A stretch of DNA of 40,468 nucleotides, from assembly GCA_905182125.1 (NCBI GenBank), contig CAJJAV010000023.1:1-40468 (forward strand), in the 5' to 3' direction. How positions within the stretch are numbered: the first letter of the stretch is position 1; each line of letters starts with the position of its first letter. A program made the translations under genes and the position numbers. This stretch comes from an uncultured Candidatus Poseidoniales archaeon (lineage in GTDB: Archaea; Thermoplasmatota; Poseidoniia; Poseidoniales; Poseidoniaceae). The notes beneath the pieces are model-generated. The model had not been told where the DNA came from and searched no databases. It was given only the letters and a program-made list of their open reading frames with translations. Below, piece by piece: positions 17,717 to 25,503 of this stretch.

Positions 17717-17727
17717 AGTATACATAA
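17717..17727. promoter_or_regulatory. Near-palindromic TATA element between divergent genes
   Basis: The element agtatacataa, containing palindrome GTATAC at 17718-17723, lies 21-26 bases upstream of the ATG at 17697 on the minus strand and 30-35 bases upstream of the ATG at 17753 on the plus strand. It could serve both directions. Confidence 0.4.
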
Positions 17728-17736
17728 GTACCTACA

Positions 17737-17745
17737 AAAGGAGAG
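17737..17745 (+). promoter_or_regulatory. Ribosome binding site of the first cassette gene
   Basis: The run aaaggagag ends seven bases before ATG 17753. It is a bacterial-like Shine-Dalgarno sequence, stronger than those at most single genes in this window. Confidence 0.6.
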
Positions 17746-17752
17746 AACAAAC

Positions 17753-18181
17753 ATGATCGGACAAGAACAGATATACACCCTAGCCAACGACGCCAGCCTT
17801 ACCCTTCCCGCGCTCAGCGAAGGCCAATTGACCATTGCCATGAAGGATGGATGGATCGGTTACATACGCCACACTGTCCACAACCCGAACCGCATGGGTT
17901 GGCCCGACCCGGCTGAAGAATACCCCACGTTGGGCATCATGCTCCAAGCCTTGAGTGACCGCACAGCCCGCGTCGTGCTTGTTGTTGACGATGAGTTTGC
18001 AGTGGGCAACCTTGCTGTCTACGTAGCTGCTTACGCACATTGGGGTTTTGAGTTGCTCATCGACACCGCCACATTCCTCCGAACGGGGATCACACGGGTT
18101 CCTGTTGAGGCCGCTATGCCAGCCGCGCAACCCCAGACCACCGAGCAACCCGCAGAGGTTTGCGGCATGGAAGTGGCCTGA
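17753..18181 (+). CDS. Unknown protein, first gene of the phosphatase cassette
   Basis: A 142-residue soluble protein that I cannot assign. It has a compact alpha/beta look: IGYIRHTVHNPNRMGWPDP near residues 35-53, TLGIMLQALSDRTARVVLVVDDEF at about 62-85 (a likely strand ending in Asp-Asp-Glu), and a helix around YVAAYAHWGFELLIDTATFL. The last 30 residues are Pro/Gln/Thr-rich and probably disordered. The next gene begins at the base after its stop, so the two are translationally linked. The strong ribosome site and tight packing differ from neighbouring genes and suggest the cassette arrived as a unit. Confidence 0.65.
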   Translation: MIGQEQIYTLANDASLTLPALSEGQLTIAMKDGWIGYIRHTVHNPNRMGWPDPAEEYPTLGIMLQALSDRTARVVLVVDDEFAVGNLAVYVAAYAHWGFELLIDTATFLRTGITRVPVEAAMPAAQPQTTEQPAEVCGMEVA

Positions 18182-18502
18182 ATGTGGCTGTTCGTCTCTG
18201 GAGGCTTTGTCTCCATCGTGGCCCACCGCAGCCAACCCATGCACGTGCTGGTTCGGGCGCGCCATGCCGACCACATTGGAGTGTTGTTTCCAGACCTCGA
18301 GCCAACCGTTCTGGCAACAGCCGACTACAGGTTCCGTGTCGTTGTCCACCGTACAGTGCTTCAGCGTGCCCTTTCGCACTATGTTGCCAACATGGAATAT
18401 GACAATTTCAAGGCGAGCATTCGCAACGAACCTTACCATGAGGTGTGCCTCGATGTGTGGCGTACCATGTGGGCCTATGGACGCCGAGAGAGGGGTGGGT
18501 GA
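18182..18502 (+). CDS. Conserved small protein of unknown function, second gene of the cassette
   Basis: A 106-residue protein beginning MWLFVSGGFVSIVAH and containing YRFRVVVHR (residues 49-57), MEYDNFKASIR (70-80) and VWRTMW near the end. From memory this pattern (W-hydrophobic start, Y-R-(F/Y)-R-hydrophobic-V-V, (I/M)-(D/E)-Y-x-N-F-K, V-W) belongs to a small family common in bacteria, especially Actinobacteria, and without known function. Its presence supports horizontal acquisition of the cassette. It starts at the base after the previous stop and ends at the base before the next start, so the three proteins are probably made together. Confidence 0.65.
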   Translation: MWLFVSGGFVSIVAHRSQPMHVLVRARHADHIGVLFPDLEPTVLATADYRFRVVVHRTVLQRALSHYVANMEYDNFKASIRNEPYHEVCLDVWRTMWAYGRRERGG

Positions 18503-19054
18503 ATGCGTACGAGCCTCACACACCCGTTGTACGTCTCATGGATCCCTCTCGATGGCGATGATGGTAAACTGGGCATGACATTGTGCCCTGGCAAGTACCA
18601 ACCCGTCGCCTCCACCGGAGCATGGGACCGTCAACTCGATGTCGATTTGACCGCACTTGTCACCATGGGAACCCACCGTCTGGTTAGCCTCGTCACTGAG
18701 GAGGACATGCGGGTGTTACGAGTAGAGTCCTTGGGCGTTGATGCCTTGGCAAGCGGAATGGTTTGGGACCACCTCCCCATCGAAGACACCACCGTCCCTA
18801 CCCCAGAATGGATGGAAGCGGCAATCCCCGTGCTTGAGAGATTGGTTGTCGATATCCCTGGGGGAGAAGTGGCCGTCGTGCATTGTATGGGCGGACTCAG
18901 TCGTGCTGGCACGTTCATGGCCCTGTACCTGTGGATGCGTGGGATGTCAATGCAACAGGCGATCGACCATGTCCGTGAGCACCGTTCACGAACCTGCATT
19001 AACATCAATCAGCAGATGTTTTTGTTAAGATTCGCATCACTGGACGATGATTGA
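18503..19054 (+). CDS. Protein-tyrosine / dual-specificity-phosphatase-like enzyme
   Basis: A 183-residue cysteine-based phosphatase. The signature HCMGGLSRAGT near residues 131-141 fits HCx5R, with catalytic Cys and phosphate-binding Arg. The Asp or Glu of PIEDTTVP about 40 residues earlier is a candidate general acid. The N-terminal LGMTLCPGKYQP and the 'xDLDxDLxxL' helix recall a bacterial subfamily of tyrosine phosphatases related to CDKN3-like proteins. The substrate cannot be predicted: phosphoprotein, RNA 5' ends or a nucleotide signal are all possible. It is the last gene of the tightly packed three-gene cassette, and its ATG follows directly on the previous stop codon. Confidence 0.8.
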   Translation: MRTSLTHPLYVSWIPLDGDDGKLGMTLCPGKYQPVASTGAWDRQLDVDLTALVTMGTHRLVSLVTEEDMRVLRVESLGVDALASGMVWDHLPIEDTTVPTPEWMEAAIPVLERLVVDIPGGEVAVVHCMGGLSRAGTFMALYLWMRGMSMQQAIDHVREHRSRTCININQQMFLLRFASLDDD

Positions 19055-19203
19055 TGGCGAAACTGTCACCTTCGAGGCTTGGAACAATCTTTGATTCAAC
19101 CAATCAATTCGGATATGTGGCAAGGCTTCGCAGTGGGTCTTGTCAGTCGCTAGGCAGTGTACTGGGGGACTGAACACCCATTGTACTTCTCCATAATGTC
19201 TTG

Positions 19204-19222
19204 AGGGGTTGGAAGAACCCTT
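19204..19222. terminator. Hairpin between convergent genes
   Basis: AGGGGTT and AACCCTT form a seven-pair stem (one G-T pair) around GGAAG. It lies between the end of the phosphatase cassette and the end of the convergent surface-protein gene and could terminate either transcript. Confidence 0.35.
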
Positions 19223-19258
19223 GCGATTTCATGGAAATGATATGTCGTTCCAATATAT

Positions 19259-21385
19259 TCAAACAAAGGAGACATCTTTGCTGAAGATCAGTCGCCAAAG
19301 TTCTCGGCCATCCCAGTTGTCTTCACCTGCGAAGTACACATGACCCTCGTGAACATGAATATCACCGATAAATCCACCCGTTGGTTTCAAATCGATGACT
19401 TGCCAAGTTGTTCCGTTGATTGAATTGTGCGCCCACAATTCTTCACCAGTCGTACCATCGTTGGCGGAGAAATACACGGTGTATTGATGCACCGTGAGTT
19501 CAGTTGGTCCATTGGCCCCGGAAGTTGATTGGATATCGGTTACTTCCCTGAATGAATTGTTTTGGCTTTCATAGACCCACATTTCGAAGTGAGTTCCTGA
19601 AGTTGCCTGGAAGTAAACTTGGGTGCCAAGAACGACGAGATCAGAAGGTGAACTGCCGGCACCTCCTGCGCGAATGTCAGCTGCAAGCCAGACTGAATTA
19701 TTTGTTGTCTCATAAGCATACAACTCAGTTCCATGGGTTGTGCCTGCGTTTGCAGACATGTAGATCGTTGTTCCCATCGCAACAAGGTTTTGAGGGCTTG
19801 AAGAGAGAGACCCGGGATTGATATCGTTCACCATAAAGGTGGTATTTGTGCTTGTCTCATGTTTCCATAATTCGATTCCAGTCACTCCAACCGATGGTTG
19901 AGCTGAGAAATAGAGGTCTGAATTGACGGCAAGCAGCGAGGATGGTTGGATGTCTGCTTCTACTTTCCACACGCTGAAATTAACAGTTTCATAGGCCCAA
20001 AGGTCAAACAATCCAATGCCCGTAGAACCAGCACTATCTCGAGCGCTAAAGAAAACAGTCGTGTCAATGAGCGTAAATTCGCCAGGAAAACTCGAGCCTC
20101 CTGGGAAAATTTCCTTAATCTGCCATGCTGTTCCGTTTGATGGTTCGTAGACAAACGGTTTGACGTTAAAGCCAGCGTCCTGTCCTGCAAACATCAATTG
20201 TGGACCAATCGCATGCAACGAGAGGACACTCCCTGGATACACCAGTGAGATGCTTCCATTATCATAGGCCCAAATTCCGCTTGCAGTTCCATTGTTTGCT
20301 GTGAAATACATGGTAGAATTAATCGTGACAAAATTGGCAGGAGTGCTGTGCCCGGACGGGTTGATGTCTTCGACGAGCGCCACTTCAAAGGTGGTGCAAA
20401 TCAGCATGCTTGAGATCACCTCTCCAGATTCCAGTGCTCCATTGAGCGCGATGCCGTTGCCTGCTCCATTATCCATGCCCTGCTGCAGCAATTCTCCAGT
20501 TCCGTTGCATCCAAGAAACGCTGGTGCAATGGAAAGACGAGCGACCATCATCGTGAGGGTCGAACTTCCATCAGCGCCATCTGCTCCGTCAGCACCGTCT
20601 GCTCCGTCAGATCCATCCTGGCCTGTTTCGCCATTGCATACAACGACAAATGAATCAACTTCATCAACGGAAAGCGTATTGTCGCCGTTGTCGTCAACAC
20701 CCGTTTCCACGATAGTTCCACCATTTTGGCACCCTTCGACAATTGGTTCGGTGCGTGTTGCAATAAGGGAGGTGAGGCCGTTTTCACCGTTGGTACCGTC
20801 AGCACCATTGGCACCGTTCTGTCCATCAGTACCATCACTACCGTCGACTCCTTCGTTTCCGTTGGTTCCGTTCAAACCATCGTTGCCGTCAGTGCCGTTG
20901 AGTCCTGCTTGTCCAGTAAGGTCCATTTCTTGCCACGCATTGTTTTGGCACACTTGAAACATTGCTTGTGAAGCAATAAAGAAAATTTGATTGTTGAGAT
21001 CTTCATTGCACGTCTGAAGTTCAGCCGCAGTGACAACGAGGTGGAAGCTTGACCCGTCGGTCCCGTTCGAACCATTCATTCCATCGTTGCCAGAAGCGCC
21101 TTCAATGCCTTCAGCATTGGAGATTGAATAGATGGAAAAAGGCACCAAGACAAGCATGGCTGCCAAAAGGATGGCAGACATTGGCGCCGGCATGGACGAA
21201 GCGATTCCAGATGATCCAAGGGGGGTGCTCAGGGCCTCAATTTTTTCCCCCACAATTGGGATTGAGGTGCTGACTTCTGGCAGTTCCGTCTGGGTGGTTG
21301 CGATTTCGGCGGCTTGTTCCACTCTGCGGATTGCAATTTGCTCATCAGTCCAACCTTGTTCACGTAACTGTTCGTCTGCCCACAT
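19259..21385 (-). CDS. Membrane-anchored surface protein with collagen-like and ELW-type propeller repeats
   Basis: A 708-residue protein. The first 66 residues are cytoplasmic and begin with a helical motif, LREQGWTDEQIAIRRVEQ. A single membrane helix follows at about 69-88, so the bulk is outside. Collagen-like Gly-X-Y runs occur at about 99-111, 158-203 and 252-273. Between and after them are two copies of a 'GCxxGGxxxxxGxDxNGDxxLxxxEV...C' module (218-250 and 293-330) resembling DUF7151. From about 335 to the end there are repeats of 'PxxLxxxGTxxYFSAxxGTxGxELWxxxxxN', a propeller typical of secreted bacterial proteins. The role is probably adhesion or surface structure; no enzyme motif is seen. 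Gly-rich triplets are encoded by degenerate codons rather than one exact repeat. Confidence 0.82.
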   Translation of the reverse strand: MWADEQLREQGWTDEQIAIRRVEQAAEIATTQTELPEVSTSIPIVGEKIEALSTPLGSSGIASSMPAPMSAILLAAMLVLVPFSIYSISNAEGIEGASGNDGMNGSNGTDGSSFHLVVTAAELQTCNEDLNNQIFFIASQAMFQVCQNNAWQEMDLTGQAGLNGTDGNDGLNGTNGNEGVDGSDGTDGQNGANGADGTNGENGLTSLIATRTEPIVEGCQNGGTIVETGVDDNGDNTLSVDEVDSFVVVCNGETGQDGSDGADGADGADGADGSSTLTMMVARLSIAPAFLGCNGTGELLQQGMDNGAGNGIALNGALESGEVISSMLICTTFEVALVEDINPSGHSTPANFVTINSTMYFTANNGTASGIWAYDNGSISLVYPGSVLSLHAIGPQLMFAGQDAGFNVKPFVYEPSNGTAWQIKEIFPGGSSFPGEFTLIDTTVFFSARDSAGSTGIGLFDLWAYETVNFSVWKVEADIQPSSLLAVNSDLYFSAQPSVGVTGIELWKHETSTNTTFMVNDINPGSLSSSPQNLVAMGTTIYMSANAGTTHGTELYAYETTNNSVWLAADIRAGGAGSSPSDLVVLGTQVYFQATSGTHFEMWVYESQNNSFREVTDIQSTSGANGPTELTVHQYTVYFSANDGTTGEELWAHNSINGTTWQVIDLKPTGGFIGDIHVHEGHVYFAGEDNWDGRELWRLIFSKDVSFV

Positions 21386-21558
21386 ACCTTCTGCTTAGGT
21401 TGAGTTCATATACCATTATTGGTGCATTAATTTGACAAACCTTCACCACGTATACGAAGTCAATTAGACACTGCTTTGGATTTCTTTCGGTTGCGACACC
21501 CTCTGTACATACAGTCCACGCGTCGGTACTCATAGCAACGACGTCGTTTACGAGGTAA

Positions 21559-22329
21559 TTATCTCTTCTTAACTTCGCCTAGAAATGGAATCCCTAACGC
21601 TTCCGAGTAATCTATTGCCAACTGCTTTGCTGTACCTTTGTGAGCGAAACTGTATTGTGCCAACACAGCGACTGAAGAAGACATATCTCCGTCTTTGCAA
21701 ATACAAACACTACGCCCACCTGGCCGACTAACTCCTGATTCAATACTAGAATATGGACGCTGGGAATAAATACGTATAGTATCCGAACTGGTATAATATA
21801 CAGAGGACATTAATTTAGAATCATGGAAAAAATCTCCTTCAACGTCATAAACATCTTTCATTATAATGATTAACCCCCTATTACTGTCTAACCAAGTACT
21901 AGTTAACATCTGTTCATGTCTAACAGGACTAATAAAACCTTCAAAACCAATACCCAATAACGCAACGCCATATAGAAGGAATGGAATTGTAAACAAACTT
22001 ATACCTATGGTCAATCCAATATCGGCGGGGTTATCATGTCGCATCGATGAATAGAGGAGAAAAAGAATGGAAATTATTCCGCCTACAAATACTAAACCAA
22101 GTAATGTAATAGGGACTATTTTAGACCAATCACGTCCACCTCTAGAAGTTACTCTTTTGTTCAATAATTCGACACCTTGAATATTTTCATTCTCTGTTAA
22201 GAGTTGAAAGAGGTTTTGTGCTTGGCTACCATGCATTTTAGAATTACCAGATAAGACTCTTTTCGATGGATTAGTTAGCACATTTGAAAATTCTCTTTCG
22301 AGTTCTTCAAACTCATCTAAACCGTCCAT
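21559..22329 (-). CDS. Two-helix membrane protein of unknown function
   Basis: A 256-residue protein with an acidic N-terminus (DEFEELEREF), membrane helices at about 71-92 and 105-127, and a C-terminal domain of about 125 residues in which alternating hydrophobic strands (GLIIIMKDVYDVEG, TIRIYSQRPYSS, GRSVCICKDG) suggest a beta-rich PH-like fold. I do not recognise a family. The gene is visibly richer in A and T, and in AAT/ATA/TTA codons, than the polymerase genes, suggesting a different history. Its flanks carry a shared motif, ACCCTCTGTACA, at 21498 and 22486. Confidence 0.65.
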   Translation of the reverse strand: MDGLDEFEELEREFSNVLTNPSKRVLSGNSKMHGSQAQNLFQLLTENENIQGVELLNKRVTSRGGRDWSKIVPITLLGLVFVGGIISILFLLYSSMRHDNPADIGLTIGISLFTIPFLLYGVALLGIGFEGFISPVRHEQMLTSTWLDSNRGLIIIMKDVYDVEGDFFHDSKLMSSVYYTSSDTIRIYSQRPYSSIESGVSRPGGRSVCICKDGDMSSSVAVLAQYSFAHKGTAKQLAIDYSEALGIPFLGEVKKR

Positions 22330-22349
22330 TTTAAAATCTTATACACATC

Positions 22350-22362
22350 AGAGTTTAACTCT
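22350..22362. promoter_or_regulatory. Palindrome AGAGTTTAACTCT, candidate operator
   Basis: A perfect 13-base inverted repeat lies about 20-33 bases upstream of the ATG of the 22329 minus-strand gene, overlapping where transcription machinery should bind. It may be a regulator site. Confidence 0.35.
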
Positions 22363-22544
22363 TGGCCCGTCAAAATTCCGAATTTAATTAATACTTGAAT
22401 GAGATTTTCGCACTCGCTAGAATGCAAGAGTTAGGTCTTATATTGAGAAATAAGTCTGGTCGAATGTTACGTATGTACTTCCATAACCCTCTGTACACCG
22501 TGAGTATTTCACGCGTGGGTAGCGTTCAATATGACCCACTCAGA

Positions 22545-22577
22545 GCCCTTCTGAATAAGCGTTTTGTTTAGAAGGGC
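22545..22577 (+). other. Hairpin with perfect eight-pair stem
   Basis: GCCCTTCT and AGAAGGGC pair perfectly around a 17-base AT-rich loop, about 115 bases before the lipoprotein start. It could be an mRNA leader structure, a terminator, or the remnant of a mobile-element end. Confidence 0.4.
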
Positions 22578-22693
22578 GTTTAGCATAACCCTCGTAAACA
22601 TAAGCAAACCACTTGTTCACTTGTGATTCGAAACATATGCGGCCGATCACTGTTGGCAATAAAGCATAAACGCCTCCGGCGGAGCGTAATGCC

Positions 22694-25150
22694 ATGGACA
22701 CTCAGCGCGCACTCCTAATTACACTGGTTTTACTTCTTTCAAGCATAGCCGGTTGCTTTGGTAGTGAACAAGAACTGGAAGAAGAATTTGATCTCAACAC
22801 GGAAGAACGAACCCTGTTGGGAATGGGTGACTCTGTCATGGAATGGAACAGGGAAGACGCCTCGACCATCCCGGAGGTCGTGGGAGAGGAAGCAGGGTTC
22901 GCAGTGCTGAACAACGCCGAAAGTGGTGCCAAAGTCATCGAAGAGAGTTACGCTATTCCGTCTCAGTTCGTCGAACAAAATTGGGATTGGGTCATCATCA
23001 ACGGTGGGGCAAACGATGTGGATGGCTACTGCGATGAAGATGAGGGGGCCGTTCTTGATGCAATCATATCTGATGATGTTTCACAAGGTGACATGGTGGA
23101 TTTGGTCAATAAGGTCTCAACCTTCGCAAAGCACGTGATGCTTGCATCCTACTATGACATTCCGTCTGATTCAGAGAGCATGGTTGGCTGTGAAGCGGTC
23201 ATGGAAGAGATGGAGCTTCGCTATGAAGCCCTTGCCAACACCCTTCCTAACGTTCACTTTTTCGACATGGGAGACGCTATTACACCCAGCAACCGTGAAT
23301 ATTACGACGAAGACTTACTTCACCCGTCCCCCGATGGATGCGTTGCTATTGGCATGATGATGGCAGAACGCATTGTGGAAATTGAAAGTACAGCCCGTCA
23401 GTCCGATTCTCCCGTGACGCTTGATCCACTCGAAACGGAAGAACGAACCCTGTTGGGAATGGGTGACTCTGTCATGGAATGGAACAGGGAAGACGCCTCG
23501 ACCATCCCGGAGGTCGTGGGAGAGGAAGCAGGGTTCGCAGTGCTGAACAACGCCGAAAGTGGTGCCAAAGTCATCGAAGAGAGTTACGCTATTCCGTCTC
23601 AGTTCGTCGAACAAAATTGGGATTGGGTCATCATCAACGGTGGGGCAAACGATGTGGATGGCTACTGCGATGAAGATGAGGGGGCCGTTCTTGATGCAAT
23701 CATATCTGATGATGTTTCACAAGGTGACATGGTGGATTTGGTCAATAAGGTCTCAACCTTCGCAAAGCACGTGATGCTTGCATCCTACTATGACATTCCG
23801 TCTGATTCAGAGAGCATGGTTGGCTGTGAAGCGGTCATGGAAGAGATGGAGCTTCGCTATGAAGCCCTTGCCAACACCCTTCCTAACGTTCACTTTTTCG
23901 ACATGGGAGACGCTATTACACCCAGCAACCGTGAATATTACGACGAAGACTTACTTCACCCGTCCCCCGATGGATGCGTTGCTATTGGCATGATGATGGC
24001 AGAACGCATTCTGGAAATTGAAAGTACAGCCCGTCAGTCCGATTCTCCCGTGACGCTTGATCCACTCGAAACGGTCTTCAACGGCATGAATTACGATGGC
24101 AATTACTACTATGCGGAAGCAGAATGGGTTGTACACGATCCTTCTGAAATCGTGGAAATTGATGGTATGTTGATGATTGCCAACACGGGAAAGGGGCAAG
24201 AAGATGGCTATAATTGCGGTCTAGAAACATGGTACATATTCCCCAATGAGACCTCCTTTAGCCCAGGTCAATGCCTGTTGAGCGAAAAGCCAGCATGGGT
24301 GTCCCAATCTGTTTCAAGCAACGATGGTGCCTATTGGGCTCCAGGATTCTTGGATGCCAGAACCATGTATTACACCGTTCCAGTTGGCAATGCAATGGGC
24401 AATCCAGACTCAACTGAATCGTGTATTGGAATGATCAAAGCCACTGGAACTGCTCCAAATTTGGTTTGGACAGATCACGGATCGCCGATTCTTTGCCAGC
24501 CGCTTGGTGAAGCGAATACCGACCAACCTGAGCCACCGGCTTTGGACCCTGCAACAATTACTGATGATGACGGCCGAACCTATCTCATCTACGGTGGTGC
24601 CCACATATGGATGACTGAAGTCAATTCGACAACTGGTGAGCACCTCACCGGTGAAGATTGGGATAACGGTGCTTCGGGCACCTTTGTTCATCTGGCAAAT
24701 GGCCCCCTCGATCCAGAAGCCGAAGAGGATACATGGACAGAAGCCGCCTACATTCACAAACAAGGCGACTTCTACTATCTCTTTGTCAACTGGTTCAGAT
24801 GTTGTGGAGGTCCAGAATCAACCTATGAGATCTATGTTGGTCGTTCTACAACCATCGACGGGCCCTATGTTGATGCAAACGGAGTTTCGATGCTTGAGGG
24901 TGGAGGCACATTGGTCATGGATCGAACATCAGGGTACATCGGTCCCGGCCACCCTTCAATTTTCATACACGGGGACACTCAGGTCTTTACTCATCACTTC
25001 TACCCAGATGGTGGCGATGAAGAAGAACCTTGGACTGACGGAATTGCTTGGGCTTTCATTCAAGCGAACACACTGACTTGGAGTGAGGAAGGCTGGCCAG
25101 TGGTCGGTGGGACTTGGGATCCAATGTCCTATTGGAACACAGCAAACTGA
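22694..25150 (+). CDS. Lipoprotein with two identical SGNH hydrolase domains and a GH43-like domain
   Basis: An 818-residue secreted protein. Residues 1-21 form a lipoprotein signal with the lipobox SIAGC, so Cys21 should be lipid-anchored. Two SGNH/GDSL esterase domains follow (36-247 and 248-459), differing by one residue. In the first, the catalytic Ser is in GMGDS (Ser47), the oxyanion residues are in NGGAND (103-108), and the Asp/His pair is in DLLHP (Asp207, His210). Residues about 460-815 resemble glycoside hydrolase family 43, with VVHDP, YWAPGFLDA, LDPATITDDDGRTYLIYG, WTEAAYIHKQGDFYYLFVNW and IGPGHPS; the first and second Asp and the Glu are candidate catalytic residues. A plausible job is removal of ester groups from, and cleavage of, arabinose- or xylose-containing polysaccharide at the cell surface. 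Confidence 0.85.
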   Translation: MDTQRALLITLVLLLSSIAGCFGSEQELEEEFDLNTEERTLLGMGDSVMEWNREDASTIPEVVGEEAGFAVLNNAESGAKVIEESYAIPSQFVEQNWDWVIINGGANDVDGYCDEDEGAVLDAIISDDVSQGDMVDLVNKVSTFAKHVMLASYYDIPSDSESMVGCEAVMEEMELRYEALANTLPNVHFFDMGDAITPSNREYYDEDLLHPSPDGCVAIGMMMAERIVEIESTARQSDSPVTLDPLETEERTLLGMGDSVMEWNREDASTIPEVVGEEAGFAVLNNAESGAKVIEESYAIPSQFVEQNWDWVIINGGANDVDGYCDEDEGAVLDAIISDDVSQGDMVDLVNKVSTFAKHVMLASYYDIPSDSESMVGCEAVMEEMELRYEALANTLPNVHFFDMGDAITPSNREYYDEDLLHPSPDGCVAIGMMMAERILEIESTARQSDSPVTLDPLETVFNGMNYDGNYYYAEAEWVVHDPSEIVEIDGMLMIANTGKGQEDGYNCGLETWYIFPNETSFSPGQCLLSEKPAWVSQSVSSNDGAYWAPGFLDARTMYYTVPVGNAMGNPDSTESCIGMIKATGTAPNLVWTDHGSPILCQPLGEANTDQPEPPALDPATITDDDGRTYLIYGGAHIWMTEVNSTTGEHLTGEDWDNGASGTFVHLANGPLDPEAEEDTWTEAAYIHKQGDFYYLFVNWFRCCGGPESTYEIYVGRSTTIDGPYVDANGVSMLEGGGTLVMDRTSGYIGPGHPSIFIHGDTQVFTHHFYPDGGDEEEPWTDGIAWAFIQANTLTWSEEGWPVVGGTWDPMSYWNTAN
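22799..23434 (+). repeat. 636-bp tandem repeat, copy 1
   Basis: This is the first copy of an in-frame 636-bp (212-codon) direct repeat coding for the first SGNH domain. Comparison by eye with copy 2 shows one difference, G at 23375 against C at 24011 (Val to Leu). Four further bases (ACGG) are shared at the junction. Confidence 0.95.
23435..24070 (+). repeat. 636-bp tandem repeat, copy 2
   Basis: Second copy, directly adjacent to the first and coding for the second SGNH domain. Identity continues through 24074 and then stops at the GH43-like domain. Confidence 0.95.
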
Positions 25151-25503
25151 GCAGCGCATCTGAACTGGCATCTGACCGGCAGGATGGAGTGGGCGCATGT
25201 GTAGTGTTGGACATCAAAGGGCTTGCAGTGGGTCCGTGCTAACGCTACCGTTGTGGTCGCTCGCATACACATGAGGTCCCGTTGAATATACTCATTTCTT
25301 AGTGTTCATCGCCTCTAATCTTCGTGCGATATCTTTCTCTTGATCTTCTTCTGCCAGGAATAAACGCAAAGGGTTTGGATAACCCCTCCTAACTTATCCG
25401 AAGAGCTTCGTTTGAAGATAGAAAATTACTGTCTGCGATGGAGAAAAGCAGTCATATCAAACACTCTAACAAGCATAATAAATAGTAGTGCCAAGGGTGA
25501 GTT
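25151..25503. other. Intergenic region, possible gene remnant
   Basis: A 353-base gap. Its middle holds a short minus-strand reading frame with coding character (25292-25393, listed separately). The stretch ggcttgcagtgggtc near 25228 resembles ggcttcgcagtgggtc near 19124. No other gene is seen. The last 60 bases are AT-rich and probably hold the promoter of the next gene. Confidence 0.4.
25292..25393 (-). pseudogene. Possible C-terminal remnant of a lost gene
   Basis: The minus strand encodes a 33-residue frame ending YPNPLRLFLAEEDQEKD then IARRLEAMNTKK and a stop. The helical, charged composition looks like the natural C-terminus of a protein, but a stop codon closes the frame just upstream and no good start is present. 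I cannot name a parent family. It may also be chance. Confidence 0.22.

Larger units (their letters stand above)
22330..22693. other. Divergent intergenic region, no gene seen
   Basis: This 364-base gap separates two divergent genes. Near its left end are a palindrome (22350-22362) and a TATA-like GTATAAGA on the minus strand about 20 bases before the 22329 start. The right half contains a perfect eight-pair hairpin (22545-22577) and a direct repeat CATAACCCTC at 22482 and 22584. No convincing open frame with coding character was found. Confidence 0.5.

Noticed and set aside
17698-17841. N-terminal extension of the basic protein to 17841
   Set aside because: The extra 48 residues would cover the divergent promoter and the start of the phosphatase cassette; ATG 17697 has a TATA-like element at the right distance.
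20292-20957. 221-aa plus-strand frame rich in Pro-Ser-Ala repeats
   Set aside because: The repeats are the complement of the collagen-like Gly-X-Y coding sequence of the minus-strand surface protein, which has a full domain structure.
22799-24074. Tandem repeat as a mobile element or CRISPR-like array
   Set aside because: The repeat is a single in-frame domain duplication with no terminal inverted repeats, spacers or transposase. No CRISPR array or insertion sequence was seen anywhere in the window.
19120-25245. Similarity ggctt(c)gcagtgggtc at about 19124 and 25228 as a dispersed repeat
   Set aside because: Only about 15 bases match and the flanks differ, so it is too short to call a repeat family from this window.
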